From NCBI GenBank assembly GCA_013176395.1, contig JABMLP010000006.1, forward strand, positions 1 through 64,000: a DNA stretch of 64,000 nucleotides, in the 5' to 3' direction. Below are positions 35,713 through 48,046 of this stretch, one piece after another. A program made the position numbers and the translations under genes. The number at the start of each line of letters is the position of its first letter. Positions within the stretch are counted from its first letter, which is position 1. The notes beneath the pieces were generated by a model, which made no database searches, was not told the origin of the DNA, and saw only the letters and a program-made list of their open reading frames with translations. This DNA comes from Venturia oleaginea. Taxonomy: Eukaryota > Ascomycota > Dothideomycetes > Venturiales > Venturiaceae.

Positions 35713-37197
35713 TTACAAAACTAACCGTCCTGGCTCAACCTCAACCAGAGACTTTACTCGCTCCAAGAATACCTTTGCCCTTCTCTCCTCTTCCGTTCCT
35801 TTGACCACACTAAGACTGAAAACATTTTCCGGACCCAATGATTCCAGCACCTTCGATTTCGGCCTCAATGTCGACTTCTGCTTTCCGCTGAGACCGACAA
35901 TGGCATCAAAGGGATCGCTTTTCTGCCCCGCCTTCTTCGCAACCCCGAGTCCAACCGACGGGTCCGGTAGAGTAATGATTTGAGGCTTGAATGACCCATC
36001 CTTGGTTTTTGGCGATGATTTAGAGATTTTGCTCACACCAACGATGTGGTCAAAAAGCTCGTCTGCTGTAGGCGCTCTCCTCGAGCTGGAAGGGATATCC
36101 TCATTTGCTAGAGCAATAGCACGGGCTATGAACGTTGATAAAGGCAAGGTAATTCCTAGGGTCGCAGACATACGCTTCTGCACTTGCAAGACGCTTGCCA
36201 GACTGACAGGTACGCTCAATTCTACGGGAACTTCTACTGCCTTTTCAACCTTTGTTTCTTCCTTTGCAGCAACTTCCTTGGGCGAGGATGTTGATGCCGC
36301 CGGGGTAACGTTTGATAGGTCGAGATGCGACAGTTTCGCTATCCTATCTTCCAATTTCTGTGGAGCGGACGAAGGAATCTCTTTGAGGAAAGCCAGGACA
36401 TCTCCCTTCAGCAATCGCCCGTTGGGACCGGTTGCACTTATGGAATCGGCTTTGATGTTGTGGGTGTGAAGTAGGACTTCTACCGAGGGGTAGAGAGGAT
36501 ATTTCTTGTTCTGAGGCGTGGATTTTGGAGGGGCGGATTTGGCAGGTTCGGGAGAGGATTTCGATTCTGATTTGGAAGGAGCTGGTGAGGACGGTTTCGC
36601 TTCTTCCTTGGGCGGTGGAGCCGCCTTCTTCTCGGACTTGGGCGCACTCTCTTCTGGTGGGATTTCCAGAGTTGACAAGTCGTCATCTGAATTTGCAAGC
36701 ACACCTATTCTTGAGCCAACTGTGACACCTTTGGACCCCTCCTCGACCTATCGTCATATGTAAGAAGTTGTCGGGATGTGGTGAAGATAGGGAGCCGTAC
36801 AATTATTTTGGCCAGCTTGCCATCGTCTTGTGCTTCGACATCCATTGTGGCCTTGTCCGTCTCTACTTCTAGCAACACGTCTCCAGCAATGAACGAATCG
36901 CCTGTCCGATATGATCAGCAATTGCATTGCTCGTGTATAGCCCGGGACCTCTATCTCAACGCACCTTCCTTGATTTTCCACGTGGCAATGTTTCCTTCGG
37001 TCATGGTCGGCGACAATGCTGGCATTGTAAAATTATGGGCGGCGAGAGCTTGGGAGGAAGTCCGGAATGCTATATGGTTGTGAGCTTCCGTCGCATTGTC
37101 CGAAGGGGTGTTTACTACATCGATTGTTTGCATGGCTTCTCAATTGGCGGGCCGCTGTGCGAGCCGAAGCTCTACACGTCGAAGCAATTGTGGTCAT
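35713..37197 (-). CDS. PDX1: Pyruvate dehydrogenase complex protein X (E3-binding protein)
   Basis: Four exons are predicted: 37197-37119, 37069-36965, 36901-36801 and 36747-35713, with introns of 49, 63 and 53 nt. The product is 439 residues. The N-terminus is a mitochondrial presequence rich in Arg, Ser and Ala, ending R-S-F-R-T-S-S. The lipoyl domain starts [11 protein letters not shown] and carries the lipoylated Lys in E-T-D-K-A-T-M-D (residue about 81). A Pro/Lys/Ser-rich linker leads to the peripheral-subunit-binding domain (about 215-250, [11 protein letters not shown]). The C-terminal part lacks the H-x3-D-G catalytic motif of the E2 acyltransferase, as expected for protein X, which tethers dihydrolipoamide dehydrogenase to the complex in the matrix. 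It is divergent from the gene at 37406 with 208 bp between starts. Confidence 0.9.
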
Positions 37198-37405
37198 ACT
37201 GGAGTGTCGGAGGTGGAATTAGGAGTTATGGTTTTGAGATGGTGATGGGCGGGAGCTTGTTGTTGGTTGGGACGGGAATCTTTTTTGAGAACGGCAGCTT
37301 TGCCCAAACCACCACTCCCCTTCGGACTCCGATCACAGGTGCGCCATGTATCAGTTCTCAAATGGAGTCGACTAATTGACAGTATATAGATTGAAAACCA
37401 ATACA

Positions 37406-38371
37406 ATGGCGGCCTTCAATGGAGCCCGGCTTCTTCCTTCTCTCACTCCATTCAGACTCCCCATGTGCCGACGATGCATCGTTCGAGCGACCACCCAGCA
37501 GAAACGTTCTCTCACTTCCTCTCTCACAAGTCGAATCTCTTCTATAAGACCAAACACATCTTCTCCTTGTAATCTCGCATCGAAGCAACGGCGCAATGCC
37601 TCATATGAACAAGAGCATGCTTCCCTTCCACCTTCAAGGCCCACCATCAATAATGCAGTGGCACGGTTACGACAGCGCACTACCCTCAAACATCTGGCCC
37701 AAAATATTGCACTGATTACACCGCACGCTCTCGCGGTGCTGCTGCCCAAGTCGGGATTAGTGATATACCAAGCTCCCTCGCAGCGTCGATACACTATCGT
37801 GGCCTGGGTAGTTGGCGCCATCTTCTTGATGTCTGGCCTAAACACCGCTGCCATGCGTGAATGGTCACCCTCAACTCTGCCTTGGTCTACTCTACTCATC
37901 AACGGCATTGTCGTCGTCTTCTCTGGGTTTGCCGCCTGTTATTCAATATCTGCGACAATGGGCCTTTGCAGACGCATCACCGCCTTTCCTGTTCCAAAGG
38001 CACGTTATGGGATGAAGTTGGTGGTCGAGGGTTCATACTACTGGGCACCATGGAAGACACGCATGGTGGAAGCAAACCTCGAGGATATCATTATTCGAAG
38101 GAACATGACCGCATGTGTGGGAGGTCTCAGGAAACCAGGTCCCAGGTTACCAATGGACCAAGTCCCGTCGTTCGTACGGCCATTTGCCAAGTTTGGGAGG
38201 GTGGTTGGATCATATCTGTTGGAGATCCCCGGCGTTCTTACACGGCAAACGCATGTTGCGATGCTGATACGTAGAGAAAAGGCTTTGGACTCTGTGACCT
38301 TCAAGGTGGATTGTCGGGGACAGATGTTCGGTGGCCCCAGAGGTCTGTCTAGGCTCTATGATCCACTGTAA
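37406..38371 (+). CDS. Uncharacterised mitochondrial membrane protein
   Basis: A single exon of 321 residues from ATG 37406. The first 90 residues are rich in Arg, Ser and Thr and poor in acidic residues, a likely mitochondrial targeting region. Two hydrophobic segments follow at about residues 134-156 and 174-198, separated by a short loop, and the C-terminal 120 residues are a soluble, basic domain. The layout resembles small two-pass inner-membrane proteins of the TMEM223/TMEM186 kind, but I cannot place it with certainty. Its divergent partner PDX1 is also mitochondrial, so a shared promoter is plausible. Confidence 0.75.
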   Translation: MAAFNGARLLPSLTPFRLPMCRRCIVRATTQQKRSLTSSLTSRISSIRPNTSSPCNLASKQRRNASYEQEHASLPPSRPTINNAVARLRQRTTLKHLAQNIALITPHALAVLLPKSGLVIYQAPSQRRYTIVAWVVGAIFLMSGLNTAAMREWSPSTLPWSTLLINGIVVVFSGFAACYSISATMGLCRRITAFPVPKARYGMKLVVEGSYYWAPWKTRMVEANLEDIIIRRNMTACVGGLRKPGPRLPMDQVPSFVRPFAKFGRVVGSYLLEIPGVLTRQTHVAMLIRREKALDSVTFKVDCRGQMFGGPRGLSRLYDPL

Positions 38372-40276
38372 AGACCAACACTGACATGCGCAGGCTTCGA
38401 CCGATTGATATACGCGGAGACATGAATAGATAGAGCATTTTCCACAGTAGTTGCGGCTAGTTCATGCCAGCGAGCAGCAAAGAACCAAGCTTCTTGAAGA
38501 CAGCGTTCTTCCAAAGACCTCGATCGAAGCAGAGCTTGTACAGTACAAACGAAGAACATTCGTTCCTTTGTAAGAATACGAGCCATCTCAACCAAAAATA
38601 GTATCGAAACATCTGGCATACTCTACCAAAATTCCGGATTCGAATTGGAGTCATTAATAGAATACCAATACAGTCGGTTACTGTATTGTGGATAGAGATA
38701 GAGCTAGTCGCCATCTCCCGTTCATCACCATGTCAATTCTACATTAACAGCAAGAAGAACCAACCGAGACACTTGGCCGATTGATTCCGGTACAAGCAAA
38801 AAGAACGCGATCATGACTCTCACACCTTGGCGCAATCCATCTTTCTACCTTGAACCCCACCAACATAGGCAGACAGCTTCCCCAATTCTGACAGATTTAT
38901 AGAGAGAAGAAAACTCCCTGACCAACGAAGAACCCCGCAAATCCTTTTTTTTCAGTTTTCTCCCATTCGCTTTCCAAATCATCGTTCCAACCTGATCGAT
39001 TCCCAAGGAATCGCACATCTTAAGGATTCGAACCTCGCACTCGACGATCAAAGCCCAAAATAACTCGGAAAATAGTGCTTGGACACGAGCTCCTCCTTGA
39101 GAAGAAAGAGATTCGAGAGAACCTACTAGAATCAAGACGAGAAACACAGTATAGAGAGAGCCCTTGCTCAATCAGTTTCGTCTGTTGCAAATTAGGATTT
39201 ACACAATCGAAAGTCAAAGCCATCAAAGCAGCTCTTTTTGATCATTCTCCGTCTCGAGACCAATATTGAGATTCCAGGATAGAGTTACAAGCCTTGATGA
39301 AACCGCTGTGGTGTTTTTAAGATTGACTTGGGTATTTGGGTCATGTGTATTTCGTTCGGGCAAAGGAATCTTGGAGGTTTCAAGAATCCAAGTTTACGAT
39401 ACTGGCATTCAGGTATGTATCATAGACCTTTGTCTCTTACGATGTTTGTAAAGTGCCGAGGACTACTGCTTATTGTCAAAACAACGGGAATGAAGTTAGG
39501 GGAAATTAATAGAGTAGAGTAGAGCAGAGTATAGACGGCCTGTCTGGAGTATGTCGTGGCTGAGCCATTTGTGTGTTACAAGTGGCTACTATATTGTACA
39601 TCTCTTGGCAGACACGAAATGATGAATAGTCTTGATATCATAAATACGTGAGTAATGCGAATATGCTGAAGAAGAAGAAAAAGGATACAACAAGCATCTC
39701 AGAACATACCACCAAAAAGAGTATAGATATGTACCAAGAAACGCGCCACGCCATCTCCCTCCCTCTCTCTCGAAAAAACCAGAAAGAAAGAAAGAAATAG
39801 AGAAGAAGCGGTCCTAGCCGTAAAAAACACCAAATAACGGCCCATCATGCCGCCAGAGTCGGAGCAGAACAAAACAAAACAGAAAAGAAAGGAAAGAAAA
39901 ATCCCTGGGTATCTTAGCGAGAGTTCCATCTCATGTTTCCATGCGCCGAAAAGGTGTCAAAACCAGATCCAAACAAAGACCCCATCGACACAAACACAAA
40001 CACCGAACCAGACCCAGACCCAGACTCCTCCCAAACAAAGACGCCTTTGATAATGGGGCTCCAGCACTTGGTCACGCCTCTGAATATACACACGTGTCCA
40101 CGTCTCGCCGCTGCGTGCGCGGATGTCCCTTCCTCAAGCTCTTCCTCTTTCCTCCCCGAAACCTGGTTTTCACACGCTCTCCTGGTTGCTGGCGTGAACC
40201 ACTAGGGAGGTCGGAAATCCCCCAAAACCATGATCCAATAAGTAGTATCATCATCAAGCTGCAAAAGTAATACCCA
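38372..40276. other. Intergenic, no supported gene
   Basis: Several open frames of 60-130 codons lack domains and often lack ATG starts. Purine-rich AGAAAGAAAG runs lie near 39781-39800, and a CAGACC hexamer run lies near 40008-40025. The right end is 3' flank of the zinc-finger gene. Confidence 0.5.
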
Positions 40277-42088
40277 TCAACTCCCCAACCTCCTCCTCCT
40301 CCCTCTATTCCCACCCTCAGGTCTCTGCGCAAGCACAGATCTCAATTGCGGATCCTCCTTGCTAACCTCAACATGATGCACCCTAACATGTCTCTGCAGA
40401 TTATCCGGTCTGGGATATTTATGTTCCCGATCGGGACAAAAGGGACACACATATCCAGGTGAATCATGAACCAAGCCATGCCGAATCATTTCATTCTTGC
40501 GTTTGAAGCCTTTACCGCCTGGACCCCGGGGACACGTAGCTACGGGACAGAAATGAGGGCGGTTTGAGGAGTGGACGTTGGCGTGGGAGCTGGTGATTTG
40601 TTAGCGCTAATTCAAGAGAATGTGGGAAATAACATACTTGAGGAGATATTGCGTTTGGAAGGCTTGTGCCGTACAACCAGGGAAATCGCAAGTAAAGCCA
40701 CCAGACTGCCCATGCGGCGGTACCGTCGAGATAGCAAGATGTTGGACGCTGGGTACTGGGGGTGGTAATATCGGTCTGCCTTCTGCCATGGCTCCATCAA
40801 TACTCAGTCGATGTGAGGCGTCGCTTTTGGGAGTAGGGTTAGTGGTGGGACTGTAGCCATCCGTGCTGGCACTCGCATAGCTGTTGTCCGTACTCGAGGC
40901 TGATGGCAGCCCATGCGGGTAGTCTCCAGCAACAGACGTCCTCCTATTTGACCATGCTTGTGGAGAGGTTAGGCCCATTTGGAGGCCTCGCGGAGATGTT
41001 TCGCTGGCAGCTGGAGATGGATGAGTAAAGGGGTATGCATGTGGTGAACGCATCGCGTAAGGTGATGGCGCGCCCATAGTAGAGAACGACTGCTGCCTCT
41101 GCCGCGAAATCTCACCATTGGCCTTCTCTGCGATTTGAGCAATATTGGCGAATCCGGGAAGCTTGCCACTTTGCGGCGACCCAGGTCCGTCTGTAGTACC
41201 AGGTCTTTGCAGCGCTGGGAGCTTTCGATCCTCAGACTGGTCGTGTTGAAGGTATGCACTCTGCGGTGAAGTCTGATGGTGTGACAGTGACATTCGTCGT
41301 GGTTCTTGCGGTGTTTGCAAGCCATTGATGCGTAAAGGTGGGTGGAACATATCTTTACTGCGATTCGGCACCGTGATATACAAGCCTCCGTTCGACAAGG
41401 CTGATTGGACGGTGTCGTCTGTTGTCTCCTCAGCCTGGGCCAAAGCCATTTGCGCCGTCCTTTTCAATCCAAGCTTCTCTTGCTCTACTCTATCCCTTTC
41501 TCCATCTTCCATTCTGTCCCCTTCTCTTTCCTCTCCCTCTCTTTTTCTTTTCGGCTCTCCGGCCTCCTCCTCTTCCCCCTGCTTCTCTACTTCAACCAAC
41601 CTTTCCTGCTCATCGCGCTCCTCATCCAGCGCTCTTTGCCTTTCAAACTCGGCTCTCCGCTTGGAAGCCAACCTCTCTTTCTCTTGATCATCTAACTCCT
41701 TCTCAGCCATTTCCCAAGCCAGCCTCGTGTCGAGATCTTCTTCTTCTTCGAGATCGCTCGCGTCTGGCATGCTTTCGTCACTTGACGCTGACGGCGAGTT
41801 CACAACCAGCGTTCCTGTGGCAGCTGCTTTTGCAATATCTGGTCGATTTGGGGCCATGACGGATATCAGATAAGAGTCGCTTCGGCTTGCGTCGGGCATC
41901 TTTCTTGTAGTCCTCTTGGAGATGCGAGTAGAAGAAGAACTGACTACAGGCTGGGCCAAATGATCGGGCGAGCGCTTGGGTGACAGAGTTACCTTCAGTT
42001 TCGTGAGCCTATTCCCGGCAGCAAGATGATCTTCGTCTGACGTGTTTTGATCTTCTTCTTCCTCGTGGTGCTGGACTGAAAAGGACAT
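40277..42088 (-). CDS. C2H2 zinc-finger transcription factor
   Basis: Two exons, 42088-40638 and 40589-40277, are separated by a 48-nt intron (GTATGT...CAG, GCTAAC branch site) that falls inside the first zinc finger. The product is 587 residues. The N-terminal third is acidic and Ser-rich; residues about 110-225 are a Glu/Arg/Lys-rich predicted coiled coil; the middle is Ser/Pro/Gln-rich and disordered, typical of activation regions. The C-terminus has C2H2 fingers: C-x4-C-x13-H-x3-H beginning F-T-C-D-F-P-G-C, a second with C-P-V-A-T-C-P, and a third C-P-F-C-x... with H-V-R-V-H-H. The protein ends in a run of Arg. It should be a nuclear DNA-binding regulator; target unknown. Confidence 0.85.
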
Positions 42089-43220
42089 GCCTTTTCGAGG
42101 AGTACCCCGTCAAGTTGCAAACAGTTGGACGTTACTAGGATCAGGAGGATCGTTCGAGATGAATGCGGGGCTCTGCGACCTGGCAGATAAAGCCGCAGGA
42201 ACGATTCCAGCGGATCTATGAGCTGTGATTAGCCACTGGTATGTCATGCCGGGGTCTAGCTCGTGGCAAATACTATATTGCGGCGGAGAATAGGACACGG
42301 CTCAGGTTCAGATCATATATTGCAATACAAGGGAAGACAGGATTAGAACAGGACACGACGCTACGCGATGGAGATAGATTGAAATGACGGAAACCTGGGA
42401 GGACAGTCCCCCTCAAAGTTTGTATGAAACGACAGGAACGGGAAGTTTCATGAGCACGAGCAGCTTGGTCGAGGGCGTGCCTGTTGGCTGAAAAGGCGCA
42501 AGCAGCAGCGACAGAAAGAAAACGGAGAGGGTGGCAGAGTGTGGAAAAGGACATGGGTATAGAAAGTATGGCGGTGATGTTGGGGTGATGTTCGTGCGTG
42601 GATGGGACAAGTGTGAAGGTCGTGGGAGTGGTGGTAGGTAGGCAACTCGAGGAGAATATCACGTACCGGGTGGTGCGAAGAGGCTCAAATGGTCGAAGCT
42701 TGACTGCCGATCTCACCGGCCAGCGACTGTCCGTGGCACAGTAGTATCATCAGAGCGCGCAAAGAATGCGCGACGACGAGGAGCGAAGGGAGCAACAAAT
42801 GCTTTGGTGATGCGGAGGCAGCAGACGGATTGGCAACCCCAGTCTGGGCCAGGCCGACCTGCTCAGCGTCGAGCGAGCTGGGGGGGTCTTGGAAGTTGGG
42901 TGGAGGGTGCCTCCGTCTGGCTGTCCAGGGTCTAGTGCGGCGAAGGTCGTGGGTGGTGAGTCGGAGTCGGAGTCGCTGGCAATCAATCAGTCGTGTGGAG
43001 AAAGCTTGAAAGCACGGTTTCGGAACGGGGCCTTGAAGCATCACTTGGCTCAGTTGGCTGTGGTCGGTCATTTGGGCTCATGTTGGAGAGAGGGGACGGC
43101 CATGGCCTCTTCTAGGAGGTAAATGCACAGCCTTCAACGGCCAGATACTCATCCCATTCGTTCAGCCTGTAGTGTCACCTGCATGCAACGCTCGACTCAG
43201 AGGTCAGCGCGTGCTGAGAG
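42089..43220. other. Upstream region of the zinc-finger gene, no gene supported
   Basis: Overlapping minus-strand frames here are open but compositionally poor (long His/Pro/Thr tracts). I treat the stretch as promoter and 5' leader of the zinc-finger gene. Confidence 0.45.
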
Positions 43221-43286
43221 CCTCACCCGCGAAGACCTCACCCGCGAAGACCTCACCCGCGAAGACCTCACCCGCGAAGACCTCAC
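43221..43286. repeat. 15-bp minisatellite, four perfect copies
   Basis: The unit CCTCACCCGCGAAGA occurs in tandem at 43221, 43236, 43251 and 43266, followed by a partial unit. The copies are identical. Translated in one frame it gives a five-residue repeat, but no gene is supported. Confidence 0.9.
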
Positions 43287-43790
43287 TCATCACAGATACG
43301 AAGTCGCTTCTAGCAGCCAATCATCCGCGCATGCTTCAAGCCCAGCGAGGCAACCCAGAAGCCCAGCCATGTAGCTGGCTCGCCGAATTTCATGCAGTGA
43401 ATGGCCATTACGAGGGCTGCCAACGCGCCTGGGTGAGAGTAAGCTGCCATGATTCAGTTGCTATCATGCTAACCCCCTCAACCTTCAGCTGTTCCTGCAC
43501 CCGGCATCCCATTCGCCATTTTTGGAAAAGTCTTCAAAACATTGTCAAAACAACATCTAAGTTCAATCAAAGATGATGGTAGATCGATGTCAGTGATCAC
43601 TGCACGACGTTATGAGGGCGGCGCGCCCGAATAGGTACACCTTCGTCCAGCAACATCTTACATACGAGAATCACCCCAAACGCCATCGCTCCATACTACC
43701 TGGGCGACTCTTCCGGCCCAAGAACATGCCAATGCTCCCACTTCTTTCCCGAGCATACTTCAAATCAAATGCGACCGCCAAAACGAACCT
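43287..43790. other. 3' flank of the carrier gene, no gene seen
   Basis: No coding frame with recognisable content. Probably terminator and spacer sequence downstream of the minus-strand carrier gene. Confidence 0.5.
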
Positions 43791-45966
43791 CTACTGTCTT
43801 GGCAAACCAGGTACTGGCCACTTCTTGTCAGGGCCCGGAATCTTTGGTCTACCAAAGTTCTCATCTAAATCGAGGATAATCTTCAGCGCATTGTGACTCC
43901 TGAGGTATGGCAATGGAGCTTTTGCCGGTTGGAGACCGATCCCTGGTTCCAAGTGTCCTGCAGTGCCTTCGTGTGAGCTGAGTGGGAACGCGTTCTGTAA
44001 GACTTCGTATCCAGCCAAGGTGAAACCGAACTGAGGAGAGGATCGGAGAATTCGAGCTGGTCCACCCTTGAAGAATGCCTTGAAACCTTCCTGCGCGTAA
44101 ATAGTCTTGGCTGCGTGGCGGAGACCAGTGTATGCCTGCTGTCCTTGCTTCGCTTCAACTTGAAGACGAGTCTTGATGACATCGCAGGGTGTAGTAAGGT
44201 AGGCCGATGGCATACCAGCAATTGCACCAGCTAGCAACATCTGGATGACACCAAGTTTCTTTGTAGGAGATTCGCCGAAAACATCGCGCTTGAGATGGTT
44301 GTAGGATGGGAAGTAGATAGCGGAGAAGGGGATATCGCGCATGAGGCAGGCACTCGCGCCCTTATAGAGACCCACGAGACCAAGATTCTTCATGATCCAC
44401 ATGGCGGACCGCTTCGGTACGTCGGTGGTCTTAGCAGCTTCTCCCTGGACTTGTAGACGAATCTTGACAATCTCGAGAGGGTTGGTAAACATCTATGCTT
44501 TTGATTAGTGCTGCCACTGTTATAGATTTCATTCCTACTCACGACTTGACAACCTCCAGCCGCACCTCCAGCTAGCAGCTCGTGGCCCCACCAAATCTCG
44601 TGTGTCGTTGGGTCCATGAATTTGCCGCGCACAATATCATTCACTGTGAGTTTGATGGCCTTCTCTGGCGCAACACCGACCATCTGAGGAAGCACGCCCG
44701 AGTACAGCCCACGGAATCCTTCATTCTTCAGCGTCTTCTGGAAGCAGTCCAAAGAGTTCTTGTAGAGTTGCTGCCCAACGCCACTTCGTTGATTCTGCAT
44801 TCGAGTTTTGACCAGATCAATTGGGTACACCATGAAAGCACCAAAAGCACCAGCAATGCTGCCCAATCCAAAGTGGTGGACAGACTCGAGGATGTCGTGG
44901 AGCATATTGGAGCTTTTTGCGAATGTCTTTGCCCCAAGATCCCCAGAGACGGAGAGTGAGTGAGGAGAATGCCATGAAGAATCCACCACCTTCGCGAAAT
45001 CTACCAAGCCAAGACGACCAGAAGGCTCATCCATGCTAGCAAAGTGGAAAAGTACATCGGCCTCCATGGGAGTGAAAAGCGAAAAGCGAGTGGTGCGTGC
45101 TGCCTCGTTCAAGAAATCAGTGCGTGTAATCTTGCCATCGGCGCTTTTGCTAGCCGCGTTGCGCACAATGAGCTCGACCAAGTCCATCTCACGTATCATG
45201 TTCTGAAAAGCGCGAACATTGGCGTACGAGATTTTGCTGCCGGCGGAGATGTTGCACAGTGTGTGAAGATTCGAGAGAAGATGGTCCGAGAGTTTATGCC
45301 CAGCGGTCTCCACGATGATGCGCTGAAATTCTTCCGGCTCAATGTATCCATCACCATCTTTGTCGAAGTGCTGGAACGCTTGCCGAACCCGCTCCCCCTG
45401 TAGACCTCGAAGCATCTGGGAGAATTGCGGATAGGTCATGTCGTGACGTTTCTTTCTGCCACCAATGTAAAGCTGGGCCCATTCTCCACCCCATGCAAAT
45501 GGCAAGCTATCCTCGCTTCGATTTTGCTGGAAGATCTTCTCAAAGTCTTCGAATTTGACGCTGCCTTCGCCCCTGACATCGAAAAGACGGAACGCGATTT
45601 CGTACTCAGAGTCAGGTTTTCGAAGCAGGTTTTCAAAGTTGCTCCAGTCTGCCATTGTGACCCTGCCCGTTTTCCGGCGGTCGGCGACCTGGAAGAGAAT
45701 GGCATATTGTTCTCGCTTGATTTTGTGCTGCGTGTCGAGTGGTGAGCACAAGGCTTGCGATTGTGAAGGTAGTAGTAGATACGTACGTAGTCCTCGGCGG
45801 CAGGCGCAATGGCTTCCACAAACTCAAGCTCCGTCATGTAATACTCGCCAGTGGCCTTATCCTTGATGGCGTGCTTGAGGAACTCTAGGCGATCCTGTTC
45901 AGATAGCTCGGGCTCTGTGACGGCTCCAACAAGGGCCTCAGAGACTTTCTCGGTGACGGTAGTCAT
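43791..45966 (-). CDS. AGC1: Mitochondrial aspartate/glutamate carrier with EF-hands
   Basis: Three exons, 45966-45787, 45727-44543 and 44492-43791, with introns of 59 and 50 nt, give 688 residues, close to the usual length of Aralar/citrin-type carriers. The N-terminal half holds EF-hand repeats; one canonical calcium loop, D-K-D-G-D-G-Y-I-E-P-E-E, is clear near residue 150. The C-terminal half is a three-repeat mitochondrial carrier with the signature P-x-D/E-x-x-K/R-x-R in P-I-D-L-V-K-T-R, P-L-E-I-V-K-I-R and P-C-D-V-I-K-T-R. It exchanges mitochondrial aspartate for cytosolic glutamate plus a proton, feeding the malate-aspartate shuttle; in animals calcium regulates it through the EF-hands. 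The C-terminal tail beyond the third repeat is long and ends with a basic, Pro-rich segment. Confidence 0.93.
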
Positions 45967-46918
45967 CTCAGCGGTGAGAGTCGCTCATGCACTACACAGC
46001 AAGCCGATGGCGCCAATGATGAGAACAATGCTAGAGAAGGAATATAATGGAAGAGCGCTCGCAAGGCCAAAGGAGTGGAGGTATGTAGAGGCGCGGCGGT
46101 GGGTGTTGAAAGGGAGTTGGAAATGTACTGGTTTCGAACGAAGCTCAGGTGGATTGAGGATCTCCTTCTGCCCCATTCACCCGCCAATCGATAAGACTCT
46201 GCGCCGGAGGAAAAGAAAGTCTTTTAGTCACGAGAAGAAGCCGGGTGGGTACATTGTGAGTGTAAATGTGTATCAATTTATCAAATGCCTATTCGTGTTG
46301 TTTGCTTTTGACGATTGTGTGGTATCCACGACCGTATTTGATCTGCCACGATAACCAGGGAGGGCGTGGGCGTTCCTTGAGCTTCCGACTCGATATTGCT
46401 TCCGCCATAATACTTTGTGACAAATTGACCACCTGCAGGCCAAGTTGAATGATGGTCAAGGACGACTTTGTACATACCGAACTTCGAGAATGTAATGCAG
46501 CTACTCAATTGTATTCATATTATATTGTTTCAAACACATGTCTGCACGACCGGTGCAACCCCATATTTTTAGTTCATTTTAGGTTTAGCGTCTCGGGTTC
46601 GAATTGTGTTCGGTGTCGGTCCGCCCGGTTGCGGATTCCCATCCATCGCGTCAGCGTCTTAGGGGGACAAAATCACAAAACATCAACTCCTGTGCCCATA
46701 ACTGGATATAACATCTAGATCTCTCCTCTTTTCGCTGTTCCTATATCCCTGACCGATGGCCTAGGGGTGCTTCAAATCCCGTCATTCAAGATACGACGAA
46801 AGGGTCTTATTGGGCAGGCGAAACTTGGTATAGTTGTTTCGTATGAGAATCACAGTAACTCGACCATTTTTTGGACTTTCTGCAGACCGCGCCAAAGCAT
46901 CCTGGAAGTAGAGTCTAT
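45967..46918. other. Intergenic, no gene seen
   Basis: Promoter side of AGC1 and 3' side of arsM. Open frames are short and unsupported. Confidence 0.55.
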
Positions 46919-48046
46919 CTATGGCTTGACTGCATAGATCTTGAACGAGCCTGCCCACATGTTGAGATCCAGGTCCCGGATATTGGATACATCAGCATGT
47001 TCTTTGCTCTCAAAAGTTGACGAGCAACAAACGGTTCCCTCGGCTTTCGCAACATCTTCTGTCTTTTCCGAGATCTCTACAGATGCGCAACAAGATTTTA
47101 TGGTGGACCGCTCACCCTCAGCTCCGCCGCAACAGTTACCTTGAGAAGTTGTCTTGCCCGTACAGCACGCATGCGCGACTACTTCTTTAGCTGTTCCGTC
47201 ATCATTTGTGGACGTGTAGATATTGAGGTCACTCGGCGTCTCGACTATGACGATATCTGAAGCGAAAATAATGATTAGCATAAAATTCTGAGGTAAAGCA
47301 TCCCACTGACCGTTGAATCCTGCCTGGCGAAGGTAGCTCTCATAGTCTCCTACTTGACTTGCTCCAGAAATGCATCCACAGTACAATGCAACGTCTTTCC
47401 TAATGTTTTCTGGCAGCCGTTGTTTCGCAAGTATATCAGAAATGGCAACTCGGCCACCAGACTTGAGGAGGCGGAACATCTCCTTGAAGACTAGTGGTTT
47501 ATCTTTCTCTGGAACCAAGTTTACAACGCAGTTAGAGATGATGCAGTTGGCGATATCAGCCTCCAGGAAAATATCGGTAATACGAGATTCCACGAAATCA
47601 ATGTTGTCTGCACCCACTTTGGCCTTATTCTCGTTCGCTCGAGCGATCATGCCCTGACTTTATCAGAGAGGGAAGATTTTGCGTTCAAGGAAGGCATACC
47701 TGGTTCATGTCAATGCCGATCGCTCTACCAGAAGCGCCAACTTTCTTCGCCGCGAGGAAGACGTCGAAACCAGCGCCACTACCAAGGTCTATGACCGTCT
47801 CTGCCTTACCGCGAATCAGCGCTATGTTTGGTGGTAGGCCGAGCAGCATCATACTTCTCGCAGACTTGCGATTGCAACTGGATTGCCACAGCTCAGACCA
47901 AGATTGGCTTCCTGTGGAGTAGCCGCAAGCTCTTCTTCGGTGTAGCCAAAGGACTTCGCAACAGTCTTGCCATATTCGATGTTCTTACCTTGAGCGAGAG
48001 AGCCATAATGGTCTTGCACTTGTTTGTAGATCTGATCTTGACTCAT
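46919..48046 (-). CDS. arsM: Arsenite S-adenosylmethionine methyltransferase
   Basis: Four exons are predicted: 48046-47855, 47804-47700, 47653-47311 and 47256-46919, with introns of 50, 46 and 54 nt. The product is 325 residues. I chose ATG 48046; the frame extends seven codons further to a GTG without an ATG. The SAM-binding motif [11 protein letters not shown] is at about 68-78. The conserved arsenic-binding cysteines are visible: C53 in L-S-C-G-N-P, C141 in S-N-C-V-V-N-L, and C191/C193 in Y-C-G-C-I-S-G-A. The enzyme adds methyl groups to trivalent arsenic, forming methylated, partly volatile products. The C-terminal quarter has four Cys-Cys doublets (244-245, 255-256, 269-270, 290-291) set in a Glu/Lys/Ser-rich linker, which suggests extra thiol sites for arsenite. 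It is divergent from the bZIP gene at 48451. Confidence 0.9.

Noticed and set aside
42273..42716. Minus-strand 147-codon open frame upstream of the zinc-finger gene
   Set aside because: No domain and biased composition; better read as promoter and leader.
43200..43290. CRISPR-like array at the 15-bp repeats
   Set aside because: There are no spacers; the units are directly adjacent and the genome is fungal.
43172..43576. Protein-coding gene spanning the 15-bp minisatellite
   Set aside because: The repeat keeps frames open by chance because 15 is divisible by three; flanking residues show no motif.
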